A stretch of DNA of 64,000 nucleotides from Pseudomonas fluorescens (lineage in GTDB: Bacteria > Pseudomonadota > Gammaproteobacteria > Pseudomonadales > Pseudomonadaceae). Both the position numbers and the translations under genes were made by a program. Positions 39,959 through 49,692 of the stretch are shown here, in pieces. The notes under the pieces are model-generated. The model did no database searches, was not told where the DNA came from, and saw only the letters and a program-made list of their open reading frames with translations. The DNA is taken from the NCBI RefSeq assembly GCF_004683905.1, contig NZ_CP038438.1, positions 3,348,001 to 3,412,000 of the forward strand. The letters run 5' to 3'. Numbering within the stretch: the stretch's first letter is position 1; every line of letters begins with the position of its first letter.

Positions 39959-41533
39959 TCAACCAGCAAATGATGCCGCCAACAGCTCCTGCGTATACGG
40001 ATGCTGCGCATCGCTGAATAGCGCACGGGTCTCGCCACGCTCCAACACTTCGCCATCCTTCATCACAATCAGGTCATGGGCCAACGCCCGTACCACCGCC
40101 AGGTCATGACTGATGAACAGGTAAGTCAGCCCGTGCTCTTCCTGCAGCCGCCGCAATAAAGCAACGATCTGCTTCTGCACCGTGCGATCCAGTGCCGAGG
40201 TCGGCTCATCGAGCAGAATCAAATCAGGCTTGAGCACCAGCGCCCGAGCGATGGCAATCCGTTGCCGCTGGCCACCGGAAAACTCGTGTGGATAGCGATG
40301 TCGGGTCGCCGGATCGAGACCGACTTCGCGCAGCACATCGATCACCGCCTGCTCACGCTCGGCAGCATTCAAGTCGCTGTGTACCTGCAAGCCCTCGGCA
40401 ATGATCTGCTCCACACACAAGCGCGGGCTGAGACTGCCGAACGGGTCCTGAAACACCACTTGCAGGCGTTTGCGTAGCGGCCGCAGTTGCTTGCCACTCA
40501 GCTGCTCCAGCGCCTCACCGGCAAAGCGAATGCTGCCCTCGGCGTCGATCAGGCGCAAAATCGCCTGGCCCAAGGTCGACTTGCCCGACCCCGACTCGCC
40601 GACAATCCCCAGCGTTTTGCCGCGCTGCAGGTTCAGATCAATGCCCTTGACCGCCTGCAGCCAAGTCTTCGGCCGCAGCCAACCGCCGCCCAGGCGAAAA
40701 CGCACATGCAGATCGCGCACCTGCAACAAATCCTGCGCCACATCCCGGCACAGCGCTTCGCCCCCCGGCTCGGCGTTGAGCAATTCGATGCTGTACGGAT
40801 GCTGCGGCGCACGGAACAGCTGCTCGCACGACGCCTGCTCGACGATCCGCCCACTGCGCATCACCGCCACCCGCTGCGCAATGGTGCGCACCAGATTCAG
40901 GTCATGACTGATGATCAGCAGCGCCATGCCCAGGCGCTGTTGCAGCTCTTTAAGCAGCAACAGAATCCTGCGCTGCACCGTCACGTCCAGCGCAGTGGTT
41001 GGTTCGTCTGCGATCAACAATTGCGGCTCGCAGGCCAGCGCCATGGCGATCATCACCCGCTGGCGTTGACCTCCGGAGAGTTGATGCGGATAGGCCTTGA
41101 GCCGTTCGCGGGGCTTTTGAATCCCCACCAGTTCGAGCAATTCGAGAATGCGCTCACGGGCTTGCGCGCCCGCCAGGCCTTTGTGCAGCGCCAGGCTCTC
41201 GCCGAGTTGCCGTTCGATGGTGTGCAGCGGATTCAGCGAGCTCATCGGCTCCTGAAAAATCATCGCGATACGGTTGCCCCGTAACTGACGCAGATAGCGC
41301 TCATGCACGCCGAGCAGCTCCTCCCCGGCATAACGAATGCTGCCGTCGATCCGCGTGATGTTCGGGTCAAGCAATTGCAGGATGCTGTGGGCGGTCACCG
41401 ATTTGCCCGAGCCGGACTCGCCGACCAGCGCCAGGCATTCGCCCGGACGAATATCGAGGTCGATGCCATGCACCACTGGCTGGCCGTTGAAGGCCACACG
41501 CAGGTCGCGTATTTCGATCAGGTTATCGCTCAT
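39959..41533 (-). CDS. yejF: Peptide ABC transporter, dual ATPase YejF
   Basis: The 524-residue protein has two fused ABC ATPase domains. Walker A is GESGSGKS twice, in [14 protein letters not shown] and [14 protein letters not shown]. The signatures are [15 protein letters not shown] and [15 protein letters not shown], and Walker B is [11 protein letters not shown] and [11 protein letters not shown]. It powers YejABEF-type import of peptides. In enteric bacteria this system takes up microcin C. ATG 41531-41533 ([11 protein letters not shown]) was chosen, next to the yejE stop at 41535. It is the last gene of the minus-strand operon. Confidence 0.95.
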   Translation of the reverse strand: MSDNLIEIRDLRVAFNGQPVVHGIDLDIRPGECLALVGESGSGKSVTAHSILQLLDPNITRIDGSIRYAGEELLGVHERYLRQLRGNRIAMIFQEPMSSLNPLHTIERQLGESLALHKGLAGAQARERILELLELVGIQKPRERLKAYPHQLSGGQRQRVMIAMALACEPQLLIADEPTTALDVTVQRRILLLLKELQQRLGMALLIISHDLNLVRTIAQRVAVMRSGRIVEQASCEQLFRAPQHPYSIELLNAEPGGEALCRDVAQDLLQVRDLHVRFRLGGGWLRPKTWLQAVKGIDLNLQRGKTLGIVGESGSGKSTLGQAILRLIDAEGSIRFAGEALEQLSGKQLRPLRKRLQVVFQDPFGSLSPRLCVEQIIAEGLQVHSDLNAAEREQAVIDVLREVGLDPATRHRYPHEFSGGQRQRIAIARALVLKPDLILLDEPTSALDRTVQKQIVALLRRLQEEHGLTYLFISHDLAVVRALAHDLIVMKDGEVLERGETRALFSDAQHPYTQELLAASFAG

Positions 41534-41534
41534 C

Positions 41535-42557
41535 TCAAGCCCTCGGATCATAGGCATCTCGGCAGGCCTCACCGATGAACACCAACAGAGAAAGAATCAG
41601 CGCCAGGGCAAAAAATGCCGTCAGGCCCAACCACGGCGCTTGCAGATTGCTCTTGCCCTGGCCGATCAGTTCGCCCAGCGAGGCGCTGCCGGCGGGCATG
41701 CCGAAACCGAGAAAATCCAGCGCCGACAGGGTCGCGATCGCCCCGGTAAGAATGAACGGCAGATAGGTCAGGGTCGCGCTCATGGCGTTGGGCAAGATGT
41801 GCCGGCTGATCACCTGTGCATCGCCAACCCCCAGCGCCCGTGCGGCCTTCACGTATTCCAGGCCGCGGCTGCGCAGGAACTCGGCGCGCACCACATCGAC
41901 CAGACTCAGCCAGGAAAACAGCGCCATGATTCCCAGCAACCACCAGAAATTCGGCTCGACAAACCCGGACAGGATGATCAGCAGATACAACACCGGCAGC
42001 CCCGACCACACCTCCAGCAGCCGCTGCCCGAGCAGATCGACCCAGCCGCCGTAATAGCCCTGCAAGGCGCCGGCAGCGATGCCGATCAGCGCACTGGCGG
42101 CGGTCAGTGCCAGGGCAAACAGCAGCGACACCCGCGTACCGAAGATCACCCGCGCCAGCACATCCCGCGCCTGATCGTCGGTGCCCAGCCAGTTCTCGCC
42201 GCTCGGCGGACTCGGCGCCGGTTCAGTCAGGTCGTAATTCACCGTATCGAAACCGAACGGGATCGGCGCAAACCACATCCGCCCGCCCTGCCCCTCGATC
42301 AGTTGCCGCACCTGCGCGCTGCGATAGTCCGGCTGGAACGGCAGTTCACCGCCGAAATCCTGCTCGGTGTAGCGCTTGAACGCCGGGAAGTACCACTGGC
42401 CCTGATACTCGACCATTAACGGTTTGTCATTGGCGATCAGCTCGCCGCCCAGGCTCAGGCCGAACAACAGTAAAAACAGCCACAACGACCACCAGCCACG
42501 TCGATGTGCCTTGAATCGCGCCCAACGGCGCTGTCCTATGGGAGATAAGGTCAGCAT
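41535..42557 (-). CDS. yejE: Peptide ABC transporter permease YejE
   Basis: The 340-residue permease of the DppC type has an N-terminal membrane helix (GWWSLWLFLLLFGLSLGGELIA). A periplasmic segment (about 45-140) is followed by five helices and the ATPase-contact loop AARALGVGDAQVISRHILPNA. It forms the inner-membrane channel with YejB. ATG 42555-42557 has GAGGACT upstream and overlaps the yejB stop. Confidence 0.94.
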   Translation of the reverse strand: MLTLSPIGQRRWARFKAHRRGWWSLWLFLLLFGLSLGGELIANDKPLMVEYQGQWYFPAFKRYTEQDFGGELPFQPDYRSAQVRQLIEGQGGRMWFAPIPFGFDTVNYDLTEPAPSPPSGENWLGTDDQARDVLARVIFGTRVSLLFALALTAASALIGIAAGALQGYYGGWVDLLGQRLLEVWSGLPVLYLLIILSGFVEPNFWWLLGIMALFSWLSLVDVVRAEFLRSRGLEYVKAARALGVGDAQVISRHILPNAMSATLTYLPFILTGAIATLSALDFLGFGMPAGSASLGELIGQGKSNLQAPWLGLTAFFALALILSLLVFIGEACRDAYDPRA

Positions 42558-43621
42558 CAGGCAGTCCTCGCGGTGAAGTCGATGCGCGGGTCGACCAGCG
42601 TGTAGCACAGGTCGCCGAGGAGTTTTATCAGCAGGCCGAACAGGGTGAAGATGAACAGCGAACCGAACACCACCGGGTAATCGCGGGACACCGCCGCTTC
42701 GTAACTCAGGCGACCGAGGCCATCCAGCGAGAAGATCACTTCGATCAGCAGCGAGCCGCCGAAAAACACCGTCACCAGTGCCTGAGGCAGGCCGGCCACC
42801 ACCAGCAGCATCGCGTTGCGAAACACATGGCCGTACAGCACCTGACGTTCACTCAGGCCCTTGGCCCGCGCCGTCACCACATACAGCCGCGAGATCTCGT
42901 TGAGAAAGCTGTTTTTGGTGAGGATGGTCAGCGTGGCGAATCCGCCGATGACCAGCGCCGTCACCGGCAGCACCAGATGCCAGAAGTAATCGGCCACTTT
43001 GCCCCACGGTGACAGCTCCGCGAAGTTGTCCGAGACCAGCCCGCGCACCGGAAACCAGTCCAGCGCGGTGCCGCCGGCGAACACGATGATCAGCAGCAGT
43101 GCGAACAGAAAACCCGGCATCGCGTAGCCGACGATGATCGCCACGCTGCTCCAGACATCGAACGCCGAACCGTTGTGCACGGCCTTGCGGATGCCCAGCG
43201 GAATCGACACCAGGTAAGTGATCAACGTGGCCCACAAGCCCAGTGACAAGGTCACCGGCAGCTTCTGCCAGATCAGCTCGGTGACGCTGGCGCCACGGAA
43301 AAAGCTCTGGCCGAAATCCAGTTGCGCGTAGCTTTTGAGCATCAGCCACAGGCGCTCACCGGCCGGTTTATCGAAGCCGTACTGACGCTCGATGTCGGCC
43401 ACCAGTTTCGGGTCGAGACCCCGGGTGGCGCGGGATTCGCCACCGATGGTTTCAACATGACCACCGCCCACCGCCGCGCCGACACCGATGCCCTGCAAGC
43501 GCGCGATCGCCTGCTCGACCGGGCCACCCGGCGCGGCCTGCACGATGACGAAATTGACCAGCAGAATCGCCAACAAAGTCGGCACGATCAGCAGCAGACG
43601 TCGCAGGCTATAACCCCACAT
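42557..43621 (-). CDS. yejB: Peptide ABC transporter permease YejB
   Basis: The 354-residue DppB-type permease has an N-terminal helix ([21 protein letters not shown]). A periplasmic insert (about 40-90) is typical of YejB. Then come five helices and the contact loop [19 protein letters not shown]. The start overlaps the end of yejA by 14 nt, so translation is coupled. Confidence 0.95.
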   Translation of the reverse strand: MWGYSLRRLLLIVPTLLAILLVNFVIVQAAPGGPVEQAIARLQGIGVGAAVGGGHVETIGGESRATRGLDPKLVADIERQYGFDKPAGERLWLMLKSYAQLDFGQSFFRGASVTELIWQKLPVTLSLGLWATLITYLVSIPLGIRKAVHNGSAFDVWSSVAIIVGYAMPGFLFALLLIIVFAGGTALDWFPVRGLVSDNFAELSPWGKVADYFWHLVLPVTALVIGGFATLTILTKNSFLNEISRLYVVTARAKGLSERQVLYGHVFRNAMLLVVAGLPQALVTVFFGGSLLIEVIFSLDGLGRLSYEAAVSRDYPVVFGSLFIFTLFGLLIKLLGDLCYTLVDPRIDFTARTA

Positions 43622-45458
43622 GGGCGTACTCCTTCTGCTGTTGCTGCATCTGCGTGGCAGTCAGAGCAGTCGGACTGATTTCCCACCAGGTATCGAGTCC
43701 GGCGTCATACAACGGCGCCGTCGCCGGACGACCAAAACGGTTCCACCACACCGTGGAAATCCCCGGCGGGTAGTAATTGGGAATCCAGTAGTAACCCCAC
43801 TGCAACACGCGATCCAGGGCATGGGCATGGCGCAACAGGCTTTCGCGGTTGTCGGCCTGCACCAGCCCTTCGAGCAAGGCATCGACCGCAGGATCACGCA
43901 GCACCATGTAGTTGTTCGAGCCGGGATCGTCGGCACCGTCGGAACCCAAGTAATTGAACATCTCGCGCCCCGGCGCCTGACTCACCGGGTAGCCGACCAC
44001 GATCATGTCGTAGTCGCGATTGCGCACGCGGTTGGTGTATTGCGCGGTGTCGACCTGGCGAATATCGAAGCCGATACCGATCTGCGCCAGGTTGCGCTTG
44101 AACGGCAGCAGCAGCCGTTCAAAGCCCTTCTGACCGTTGAGAAAAGTGAACTGCAGCGGCTCGCCATTGGCGTTCACCAACTGATCACCACGGGTTTTCC
44201 AGCCGGCGGCTTCCAGCAGTTTCAACGCTTGCAACTGCTCGGCGCGGATGTTGCCGCTGCCGTCGGTTTTCGGCGCTTCGAAGACTTGGGTAAACACCTC
44301 GTCGGGGATCTTGCCGCGCCACGGTTCGAGGATTTTCAGTTCCTCGGCGTCCGGCAACTCGGTGGCGGCCAATGCGCTGTGCGAAAAATAACTGCGCTGG
44401 CGCAGGTACATACTGCGCATCATCTGCCGGTTGCTCCATTCGAAATCCCAGAGCATGGCGATCGCCTGCCGCACCCGACGATCCTGAAACATCGGTTTTT
44501 GCAGGTTGAACACGAAACCCTGCGAACCTTGCGCAGCACCCGGCGCCAGATGTTCGCGAAGCAATTTGCCCTGCTCCAGCGCCGCGCCGGCATAGCCGAT
44601 GGTGTAACTGGTTGCGGAAAACTCGCGGTTGTAATCGAAGCCACCGGCCTTGAGCACTTGCCGGGAAACATCGGTGTCGGCGAAGAACTCCACGCTCAAG
44701 TGATCGAAGTTATAGAGGCCGCGAGTGATCGGCAGGTCCTTGGCCCACCAGTCGGCAACGCGCTGAAATTTCACGCTGCGCCCGGCATCCACCGCGCTGA
44801 TCCGGTACGGGCCGCTGCCCGGCGGGATCTCGAAACCGGCGCCCTCGGCGAAGTTGCGCGTACGCCACCAATGTTCGGGCAGCACCGGCAGCGTCGCCAG
44901 ATCCAGCGGCAAGGTGCGGCTGTCGTTGTTCTTGAAGTTGAAGCGCACTTGCGTTGGCGACTCCACCACCACGTCGGCGACGTCACGAAACTGCTGGCGA
45001 TATTTGAGGCTGCCCTGAGTGGTGAACAGCTCGAAGGTGTAACGCACGTCTTCGGCAGTGATTGGCGTGCCGTCGTCGAACCGGGCCTTGGGATTGAGGT
45101 AGAAGCGCAGCCAGCGACGATCCGCATCCAGTTCCATCTGCTGCGCCACCAGGCCGTAGACGCTATAGGGTTCGTCCTTGCTGCGATAGGCCAGCGGCGC
45201 GTAGAGCCAGCCATCGATGTCGGCGACACCGGTGCCTTTGTCGATGTACGGAATCAGGTGATCGAACGGGCCGCTTTCCAGTGAGGAGCGGCGCAGTGTC
45301 CCGCCCTTGGGGGCGTTGGGGTTGGCGTAGGCCAGGTGTTGAAAGTCCGGGGCGTATTTGGGGGCTTCGCCATAGACCGTGAGGGCAGGTTGCGGGACGG
45401 CCCAACTGAATGGGCTTAGCAGCGCAAAAGCGCTGAACAGAATGAGCCTGGATAGCAT
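43608..45458 (-). CDS. yejA: Periplasmic peptide-binding protein YejA
   Basis: The 616-residue SBP_bac_5 family protein has a signal peptide ([20 protein letters not shown]) and family stretches [40 protein letters not shown] and WEISP near the end. It presents peptides to YejBE. ATG 45456-45458 was chosen because it begins the signal peptide. The upstream frame is REPIN DNA. An element shared with two TonB-receptor genes lies 170 nt upstream. Confidence 0.94.
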   Translation of the reverse strand: MLSRLILFSAFALLSPFSWAVPQPALTVYGEAPKYAPDFQHLAYANPNAPKGGTLRRSSLESGPFDHLIPYIDKGTGVADIDGWLYAPLAYRSKDEPYSVYGLVAQQMELDADRRWLRFYLNPKARFDDGTPITAEDVRYTFELFTTQGSLKYRQQFRDVADVVVESPTQVRFNFKNNDSRTLPLDLATLPVLPEHWWRTRNFAEGAGFEIPPGSGPYRISAVDAGRSVKFQRVADWWAKDLPITRGLYNFDHLSVEFFADTDVSRQVLKAGGFDYNREFSATSYTIGYAGAALEQGKLLREHLAPGAAQGSQGFVFNLQKPMFQDRRVRQAIAMLWDFEWSNRQMMRSMYLRQRSYFSHSALAATELPDAEELKILEPWRGKIPDEVFTQVFEAPKTDGSGNIRAEQLQALKLLEAAGWKTRGDQLVNANGEPLQFTFLNGQKGFERLLLPFKRNLAQIGIGFDIRQVDTAQYTNRVRNRDYDMIVVGYPVSQAPGREMFNYLGSDGADDPGSNNYMVLRDPAVDALLEGLVQADNRESLLRHAHALDRVLQWGYYWIPNYYPPGISTVWWNRFGRPATAPLYDAGLDTWWEISPTALTATQMQQQQKEYAHVGL

Positions 45459-45490
45459 TGGCAGATCCTTTTTGCAGGGTGTTGCTACTG

Positions 45491-45575
45491 GCCTCTTCGC
45501 GAGCAAGCCCGCTCCCACAAGGAAGTTGTGCTCACCGCAGATTCCCCGTGGGAGCGGGCTTGCTCGCGAATAGGC
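45491..45575. repeat. REPIN in the yejA leader
   Basis: TTCGCGAGCAAGCCCGCTCC and its inverted copy (GGAGCGGGCTTGCTCGCGAA) lie between the yejA start and its presumed promoter element, so they would be transcribed as a hairpin in the 5' leader. Confidence 0.88.
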
Positions 45576-45627
45576 CAGTACAGTCACCAAACATCCTGCC
45601 TACCTGTGATGTGCAACAGGCCGGCGA

Positions 45628-45650
45628 TTTTTATAGAGCAGGCTTAGATC
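45628..45650 (-). promoter_or_regulatory. Shared upstream element, copy A (yejA)
   Basis: The minus strand reads GATCTAAGCCTGCTC then TATAAAAA. Copies B and C upstream of the two TonB-receptor genes have the same G(A/G)(T/C)CTAA...GC(T/C)CTATAAAA plan. Similarity continues about 25 nt downstream. The CTAA to CTATAAAA gap is 7 nt here and 8 nt in B and C. It is probably a promoter or operator read by one regulator. Confidence 0.6.
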
Positions 45651-45685
45651 AATAAGTGACTAAAACCCGCCGCCTCTGGGCATTC

Positions 45686-48328
45686 TCAGAACTTGTAATT
45701 GACCCGCGTGTACAACGTCCGCCCGAACGGGTCGCCGTATTTCGGGTCGTAGCCGCTCTGGAAGGTGTAGGTCTGGTTGCTGAACGGTGGCTCGCGGTCG
45801 AACAGGTTCTTCGCGCCGAGGGTCACGCTCAGGGCTTTGCGCCAGGTGTAGGTACCGGCCAGATCCCAGACGTTGTACGAGCCGACGTAATCGTGGGTCT
45901 CGCGGTCGGAGTCGTGGTAGCCGCTGGTGTAGCGGTTGGTCAGCGCCACGCCGTAGGGGCCGTAGTTCCAGCTGCCGGTCAGGCTGTGGCGCCAGCGGGC
46001 CACGGCACCGGCCGAGGAAAAGTCGCCCCCACGGAAATCGCCGAGCTTGTCGATGTAGTCGCCCTTGAGCTGCTGCTGGTACTCGTAACGGCTGACATAG
46101 GTGCCTTGCAGGCCGATGCCAAAATTGCCGTACGGGGTGCTCGGCAAGCGGTAATCGAAGCTGACATCGACACCATTGGTCTTGATCTTGCCGAGGTTGG
46201 CCAGGCCCGTGACGATGTGATCGATGGAACCGTCAGGCTTGCGAATCAGGCGGTCCGGGTACAGCTCCGGGTTCTCGAACACCGCCGATTCCGGGAACTC
46301 CGCGATCTGATTGGCGATGTTGATCCACCAGAAATCCAGCCCGGTGGTCAGGCGTTCGAACGGCTGATAGACGAAGCCGAGGGTAACGTTGCGTGCGGTT
46401 TCCGGGCTCAGGTCAGTGTTGCCACCGGTTCTGCTGTAGAACTGCTGGGCGCAGTCACGGTTGGCGATCCCGCCGTTGCTCGGGTTGCCGCCTGCGCACA
46501 ACCGAGGGTCGTTGTAGTTGGCGACCGTGAATGTGGTGAAGTTGGGGTTGTACAACTCGTACAGTGACGGCGCGCGGAAACCTTCACTGTAGGCGCCACG
46601 CACCACCAGTTGCTTGAACGGCTGGAAGCGGAACGAGTATTTCGGGTTGGTGGTGCTGCCAAAATCGCTGTACTTGTCGTGGCGCACGGCGGCGGACAAT
46701 TCGAGGCTGTCGAGCACCGGCACGTTGACCTCGGCGTACTGCGCCGAGACGCTGCGATCCCCGGCGACGCTGGCATTGGGGTCGACACCCAGGCTCTGCA
46801 CATCAGCGGCGAACTGGGCGAAGTCCTGATGAAAATCTTCCTTGCGGTATTCGCCACCCAGCGCCAGTGCCGAAGGGCCGGCGCCGAACCAGTCACCGAT
46901 CTCGCGACTGACACGCCCGTCAATCGCCTTCACCCGCCCTACCGCCGTCGAGTAATCGCCGTCCACCGCGTTGGCTGCCAGCAGCGCCTGCCCAGCGGCG
47001 GTCTGCGCGCCAAACGGGTTGATGATGCCGTTGGCAATACCGGCGCTGACGGCGCGGTCGTTGACGTAGCCGGCCTCGATGCTATTGACCACTTTGTTCT
47101 GGTTGTACGACGCGCCGACGTTGTAGTCCCAACCGACCACGCTGCCGTCGAAGCTCAACAGCAAACGCTGGCCGGTGTTGTCGTCTTCGTGCTGGCGCGC
47201 GCCTACGGCGGTTTCGCGCCAGTTCACATCCACCGGTTGCGTCGGGTCGAGGGCGAAACCGTTGGGGCCGGGGGTAATGCCGTTACCGGGATAGAACGTC
47301 GTGCCGGGATTGACCTGATTGCCCATCAGCGTACCGGGGCCGATCTGCGTGCGGTTTTCGTTGCGCGCCCAGAAGTATTCGAGGCTGACGTTGTGATCAT
47401 CCGCGAGCTTGCCGGTGGCTTTGGCGAAGGCCGAGGTTTTCTCGGTTTCCGGCACCAGATCGAGGTAGTTCCACAGGCTCTGGCGGCAGATGCCATTGCG
47501 CGCCAGCAGGCCCGGGGCGTTGCAGCCGGAACTGGCCAGCGGGTTGGTGGCGTTGCTGCCCTGACTCCAGTTGGCCGGCGATGCGGTGCCGGAGGTGTAA
47601 TCGAGGCCGCGTCCCGGCTGATAGTTGTAGGTGTAGCCACGATCCTCGGCAGCCAGTCGTTGCTGCTTGTCATGACTGACCACGCCAAACACGTTGAAAC
47701 GGTCATCCTGCAAATCGCCAAAACCCCAGCTACCGCTGAAGTTACGACTTTCACCACCGCCGGCATGGGTCGGCGTGTCGTAGTTGGTGCTCAGTTGGCC
47801 TTCGGTGAGGCTGGTCTTGGTGATGAAGTTGATCACCCCGCCGATCGCATCGGTGCCGTACAACGCCGAGGCGCCATCACGCAGCACTTCGACACGATCG
47901 ATGGCGGCGAACGGAATGGTGTTCAGGTCAACCCCGGAGCCATTGATCGCATTGGTCGCGTTGTTGCTCAGCCGCCGGCCATTGAGCAGCACCAGCGTCT
48001 TGTTCGGGCCGATACCGCGCAAATCGGCATACGACGCCCCACCGCTGCTCGAACCCACCGAACGACCGGAGCCGACCGAGGACTGGTTGGCGGAAATCCG
48101 GCTGACCAGTTCTTCCGTGGTGCTCACCCCCTGCTCGCGCAGTTCTTCAACTCGCAGAATGGTGACCGGCACCGCGGTTTCCGCATCGACCCGGCGAATC
48201 GCCGTGCCGGTGACTTCCACCCGTTGCAACTGGGTCGTGGGTTCGTCGCTAGCGACTGCCGGCAAGGTATTGATCGCCAGCAGCAAGGCCAGGCTCAAAC
48301 GGGATCTAACGGGTGAAAAATGGATCAT
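45686..48328 (-). CDS. TonB-dependent outer-membrane receptor
   Basis: The 880-residue protein has a signal peptide (LSLALLLAINTLPAVAS) and a plug domain (RVEVTGTAIRRVDAETAVPV; DLRGIGPNKTLVLLNGRRLS; DGASALYGTDAIGGVINFIT). The 22-strand barrel ends LYTRVNYKF with the C-terminal Phe. There is no STN domain, so it should not signal to FecR itself. It lies next to yejABEF and shares its upstream element, so a peptide-type ligand is an attractive but unproven idea. ATG 48326-48328 was chosen. Confidence 0.93.
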   Translation of the reverse strand: MIHFSPVRSRLSLALLLAINTLPAVASDEPTTQLQRVEVTGTAIRRVDAETAVPVTILRVEELREQGVSTTEELVSRISANQSSVGSGRSVGSSSGGASYADLRGIGPNKTLVLLNGRRLSNNATNAINGSGVDLNTIPFAAIDRVEVLRDGASALYGTDAIGGVINFITKTSLTEGQLSTNYDTPTHAGGGESRNFSGSWGFGDLQDDRFNVFGVVSHDKQQRLAAEDRGYTYNYQPGRGLDYTSGTASPANWSQGSNATNPLASSGCNAPGLLARNGICRQSLWNYLDLVPETEKTSAFAKATGKLADDHNVSLEYFWARNENRTQIGPGTLMGNQVNPGTTFYPGNGITPGPNGFALDPTQPVDVNWRETAVGARQHEDDNTGQRLLLSFDGSVVGWDYNVGASYNQNKVVNSIEAGYVNDRAVSAGIANGIINPFGAQTAAGQALLAANAVDGDYSTAVGRVKAIDGRVSREIGDWFGAGPSALALGGEYRKEDFHQDFAQFAADVQSLGVDPNASVAGDRSVSAQYAEVNVPVLDSLELSAAVRHDKYSDFGSTTNPKYSFRFQPFKQLVVRGAYSEGFRAPSLYELYNPNFTTFTVANYNDPRLCAGGNPSNGGIANRDCAQQFYSRTGGNTDLSPETARNVTLGFVYQPFERLTTGLDFWWINIANQIAEFPESAVFENPELYPDRLIRKPDGSIDHIVTGLANLGKIKTNGVDVSFDYRLPSTPYGNFGIGLQGTYVSRYEYQQQLKGDYIDKLGDFRGGDFSSAGAVARWRHSLTGSWNYGPYGVALTNRYTSGYHDSDRETHDYVGSYNVWDLAGTYTWRKALSVTLGAKNLFDREPPFSNQTYTFQSGYDPKYGDPFGRTLYTRVNYKF

Positions 48329-48381
48329 GAACAGCCATCCCTGCGTTTTGGTTTATGCAGGGATGTGCAATGGACAGCAGG

Positions 48382-48405
48382 GTTTTATAGAGCTCGATTT
48401 AGACC
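48382..48405 (-). promoter_or_regulatory. Shared upstream element, copy B (TonB receptor)
   Basis: The minus strand reads GGTCTAAATCGAGCTC then TATAAAAC, 54 nt before the receptor start. The downstream leader TTGCACATCCC matches TTGCACATCAC of copy A. Confidence 0.6.
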
Positions 48406-48446
48406 GTTGGGTGATGAGGTTATGCAAAAAAAATGGCAGGTGTGGA

Positions 48447-48950
48447 TCAAGCCAGTTCCATCTCCCTCAGCAACCGGGTATCCAGCCCAAACCGCTCCTG
48501 GGAAACCATCCTGAACTGCCCTTCCGCCAATTCGCAGCTCACCAGCAGATTCCACGAGTGCCGGGTTGCCGCCGAGGGGATCAGTACAAACGGATGCTCT
48601 GCCAACAACGCATCGGCGAACAATTGTTGATTGGGGGAAGGCTTGGCGGGGCTCAGCCAATAAGGATTCGGCACATCCTCCGGCTGGACGATTTTCACTT
48701 TTGCTTCGCTGACGACCTCAAAACACGTGAGCACATAAGGTTCACTGTCCAGCGCATCAAAGCTGTGATTGGCTGCCACCTCCAGAATGGCCGACGACGG
48801 ATCGACTGATGCATAAACGACTCGCCGCCCGGGTATGTTCCATCGGCCACCATTGAGATTCGAACCCATCCCGCTGTCCCACGTCCCGCCATAAACCTCG
48901 GGGTCCAGCCGCCAGGCATACCAGTGCTCGTCCCAGGGCAAGGGATTCAT
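48447..48950 (-). CDS. RES-domain toxin
   Basis: The 167-residue RES-family protein shows the characteristic Arg-Glu-Ser positions: WYAWRLDPEVYGG (Arg near 13), VYASVDPSSAILEV (Glu) and a later Ser. RES toxins act on NAD+, by phosphorolysis or ADP-ribosyl transfer, and stop growth. ATG 48948-48950 overlaps the antitoxin stop by ATGA, the usual arrangement with antitoxin first. It is full length and appears intact. Confidence 0.9.
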   Translation of the reverse strand: MNPLPWDEHWYAWRLDPEVYGGTWDSGMGSNLNGGRWNIPGRRVVYASVDPSSAILEVAANHSFDALDSEPYVLTCFEVVSEAKVKIVQPEDVPNPYWLSPAKPSPNQQLFADALLAEHPFVLIPSAATRHSWNLLVSCELAEGQFRMVSQERFGLDTRLLREMELA

Positions 48951-49423
48951 GTGTAAACCCCGTATATCAGTTGCCCCAGATACTGCTCCACCATCTGAAA
49001 CCCCAGTGAATGCCGAATAAACTCCACCGGTACGCGACCGTTCAGGTAGGTGCTGGGCTTGCGCAGCCACTCCTCGGCCCGTGACTGCCTCCCGAAGGCG
49101 CGAGTGGCCTTTTCCAGCACCAAGGCATATTGGTAGGCGACGACGCTCTGCTGCGGGTCAAGCCGTACCGTTTTACCTTCCTTCAGTAGTCGGCGTACGG
49201 TGCTGACCGACTTGCCGGTGATGCGTTTGACCATGTCGCCTTGCAGATAAAGCTCAGAGGTTGAAAGCATGTTGACGACATCGTTCAGCTCAAAACCTTC
49301 GTCGGTCAGGTCAACGATCAGAAAGGCATCGTCACCTATGTTTCGGCCATTCACGAGCAAGTCGACAGGTCTGCCCTCGGCCCTCTTCACCCCCGTCAGC
49401 CGGGGTACCTTGACGCTGGGCAT
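48947..49423 (-). CDS. Xre/MbcA/ParS-type antitoxin of the RES toxin
   Basis: The 158-residue protein has a central helix-turn-helix-like region (GKSVSTVRRLLKEGKTVRL) and a C-terminal DUF2384 domain (ATRAFGRQSRAEEWLRKPSTYLNGRVPVEFI). This is the known partner fold for RES toxins. It should bind the toxin and repress the operon. ATG 49421-49423 was chosen because GGAGGAGG precedes it, while longer in-frame starts lack such a site. Confidence 0.9.
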   Translation of the reverse strand: MPSVKVPRLTGVKRAEGRPVDLLVNGRNIGDDAFLIVDLTDEGFELNDVVNMLSTSELYLQGDMVKRITGKSVSTVRRLLKEGKTVRLDPQQSVVAYQYALVLEKATRAFGRQSRAEEWLRKPSTYLNGRVPVEFIRHSLGFQMVEQYLGQLIYGVYT

Positions 49424-49596
49424 CGTGACCTCCTCCATGGGGCATCTGGCACGATCGGTGCGCCAGTGAAGGCGATGGGAATAAGCAGGCGTTTCGTATT
49501 CGAGGTGGGGAGTTCGCATAATCCATCCGTTATCAGAGGCCTGAGCGTCCAAGCCGTTTACGACTTCAATGTCATGTCCGATGCTATAGATCGCGC

Positions 49597-49628
49597 TTCC
49601 GACGACCAACCTGAGAATGTCGTCGGAA
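49597..49628. other. 10-bp perfect inverted repeat upstream of the TA pair
   Basis: TTCCGACGAC and GTCGTCGGAA are separated by 12 nt in the 270-bp gap between the STN receptor gene and the antitoxin. It could be an operator for antitoxin autoregulation, or a terminator without a T-run for the receptor transcript. Nothing else is recognised in the gap. Confidence 0.5.
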
Positions 49629-49692
49629 ATATCCCCGTTTCTGCGAAATCCAGACCTGTTTCCGTAGGACATTACCCACGAATACCGCGCGC

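Noticed and set aside
45459..45590. N-terminal extension of yejA
   Set aside because: The extra residues (ASPLPRGICG, VGAGLLAKRP) are translated REPIN sequence and would precede the signal peptide.
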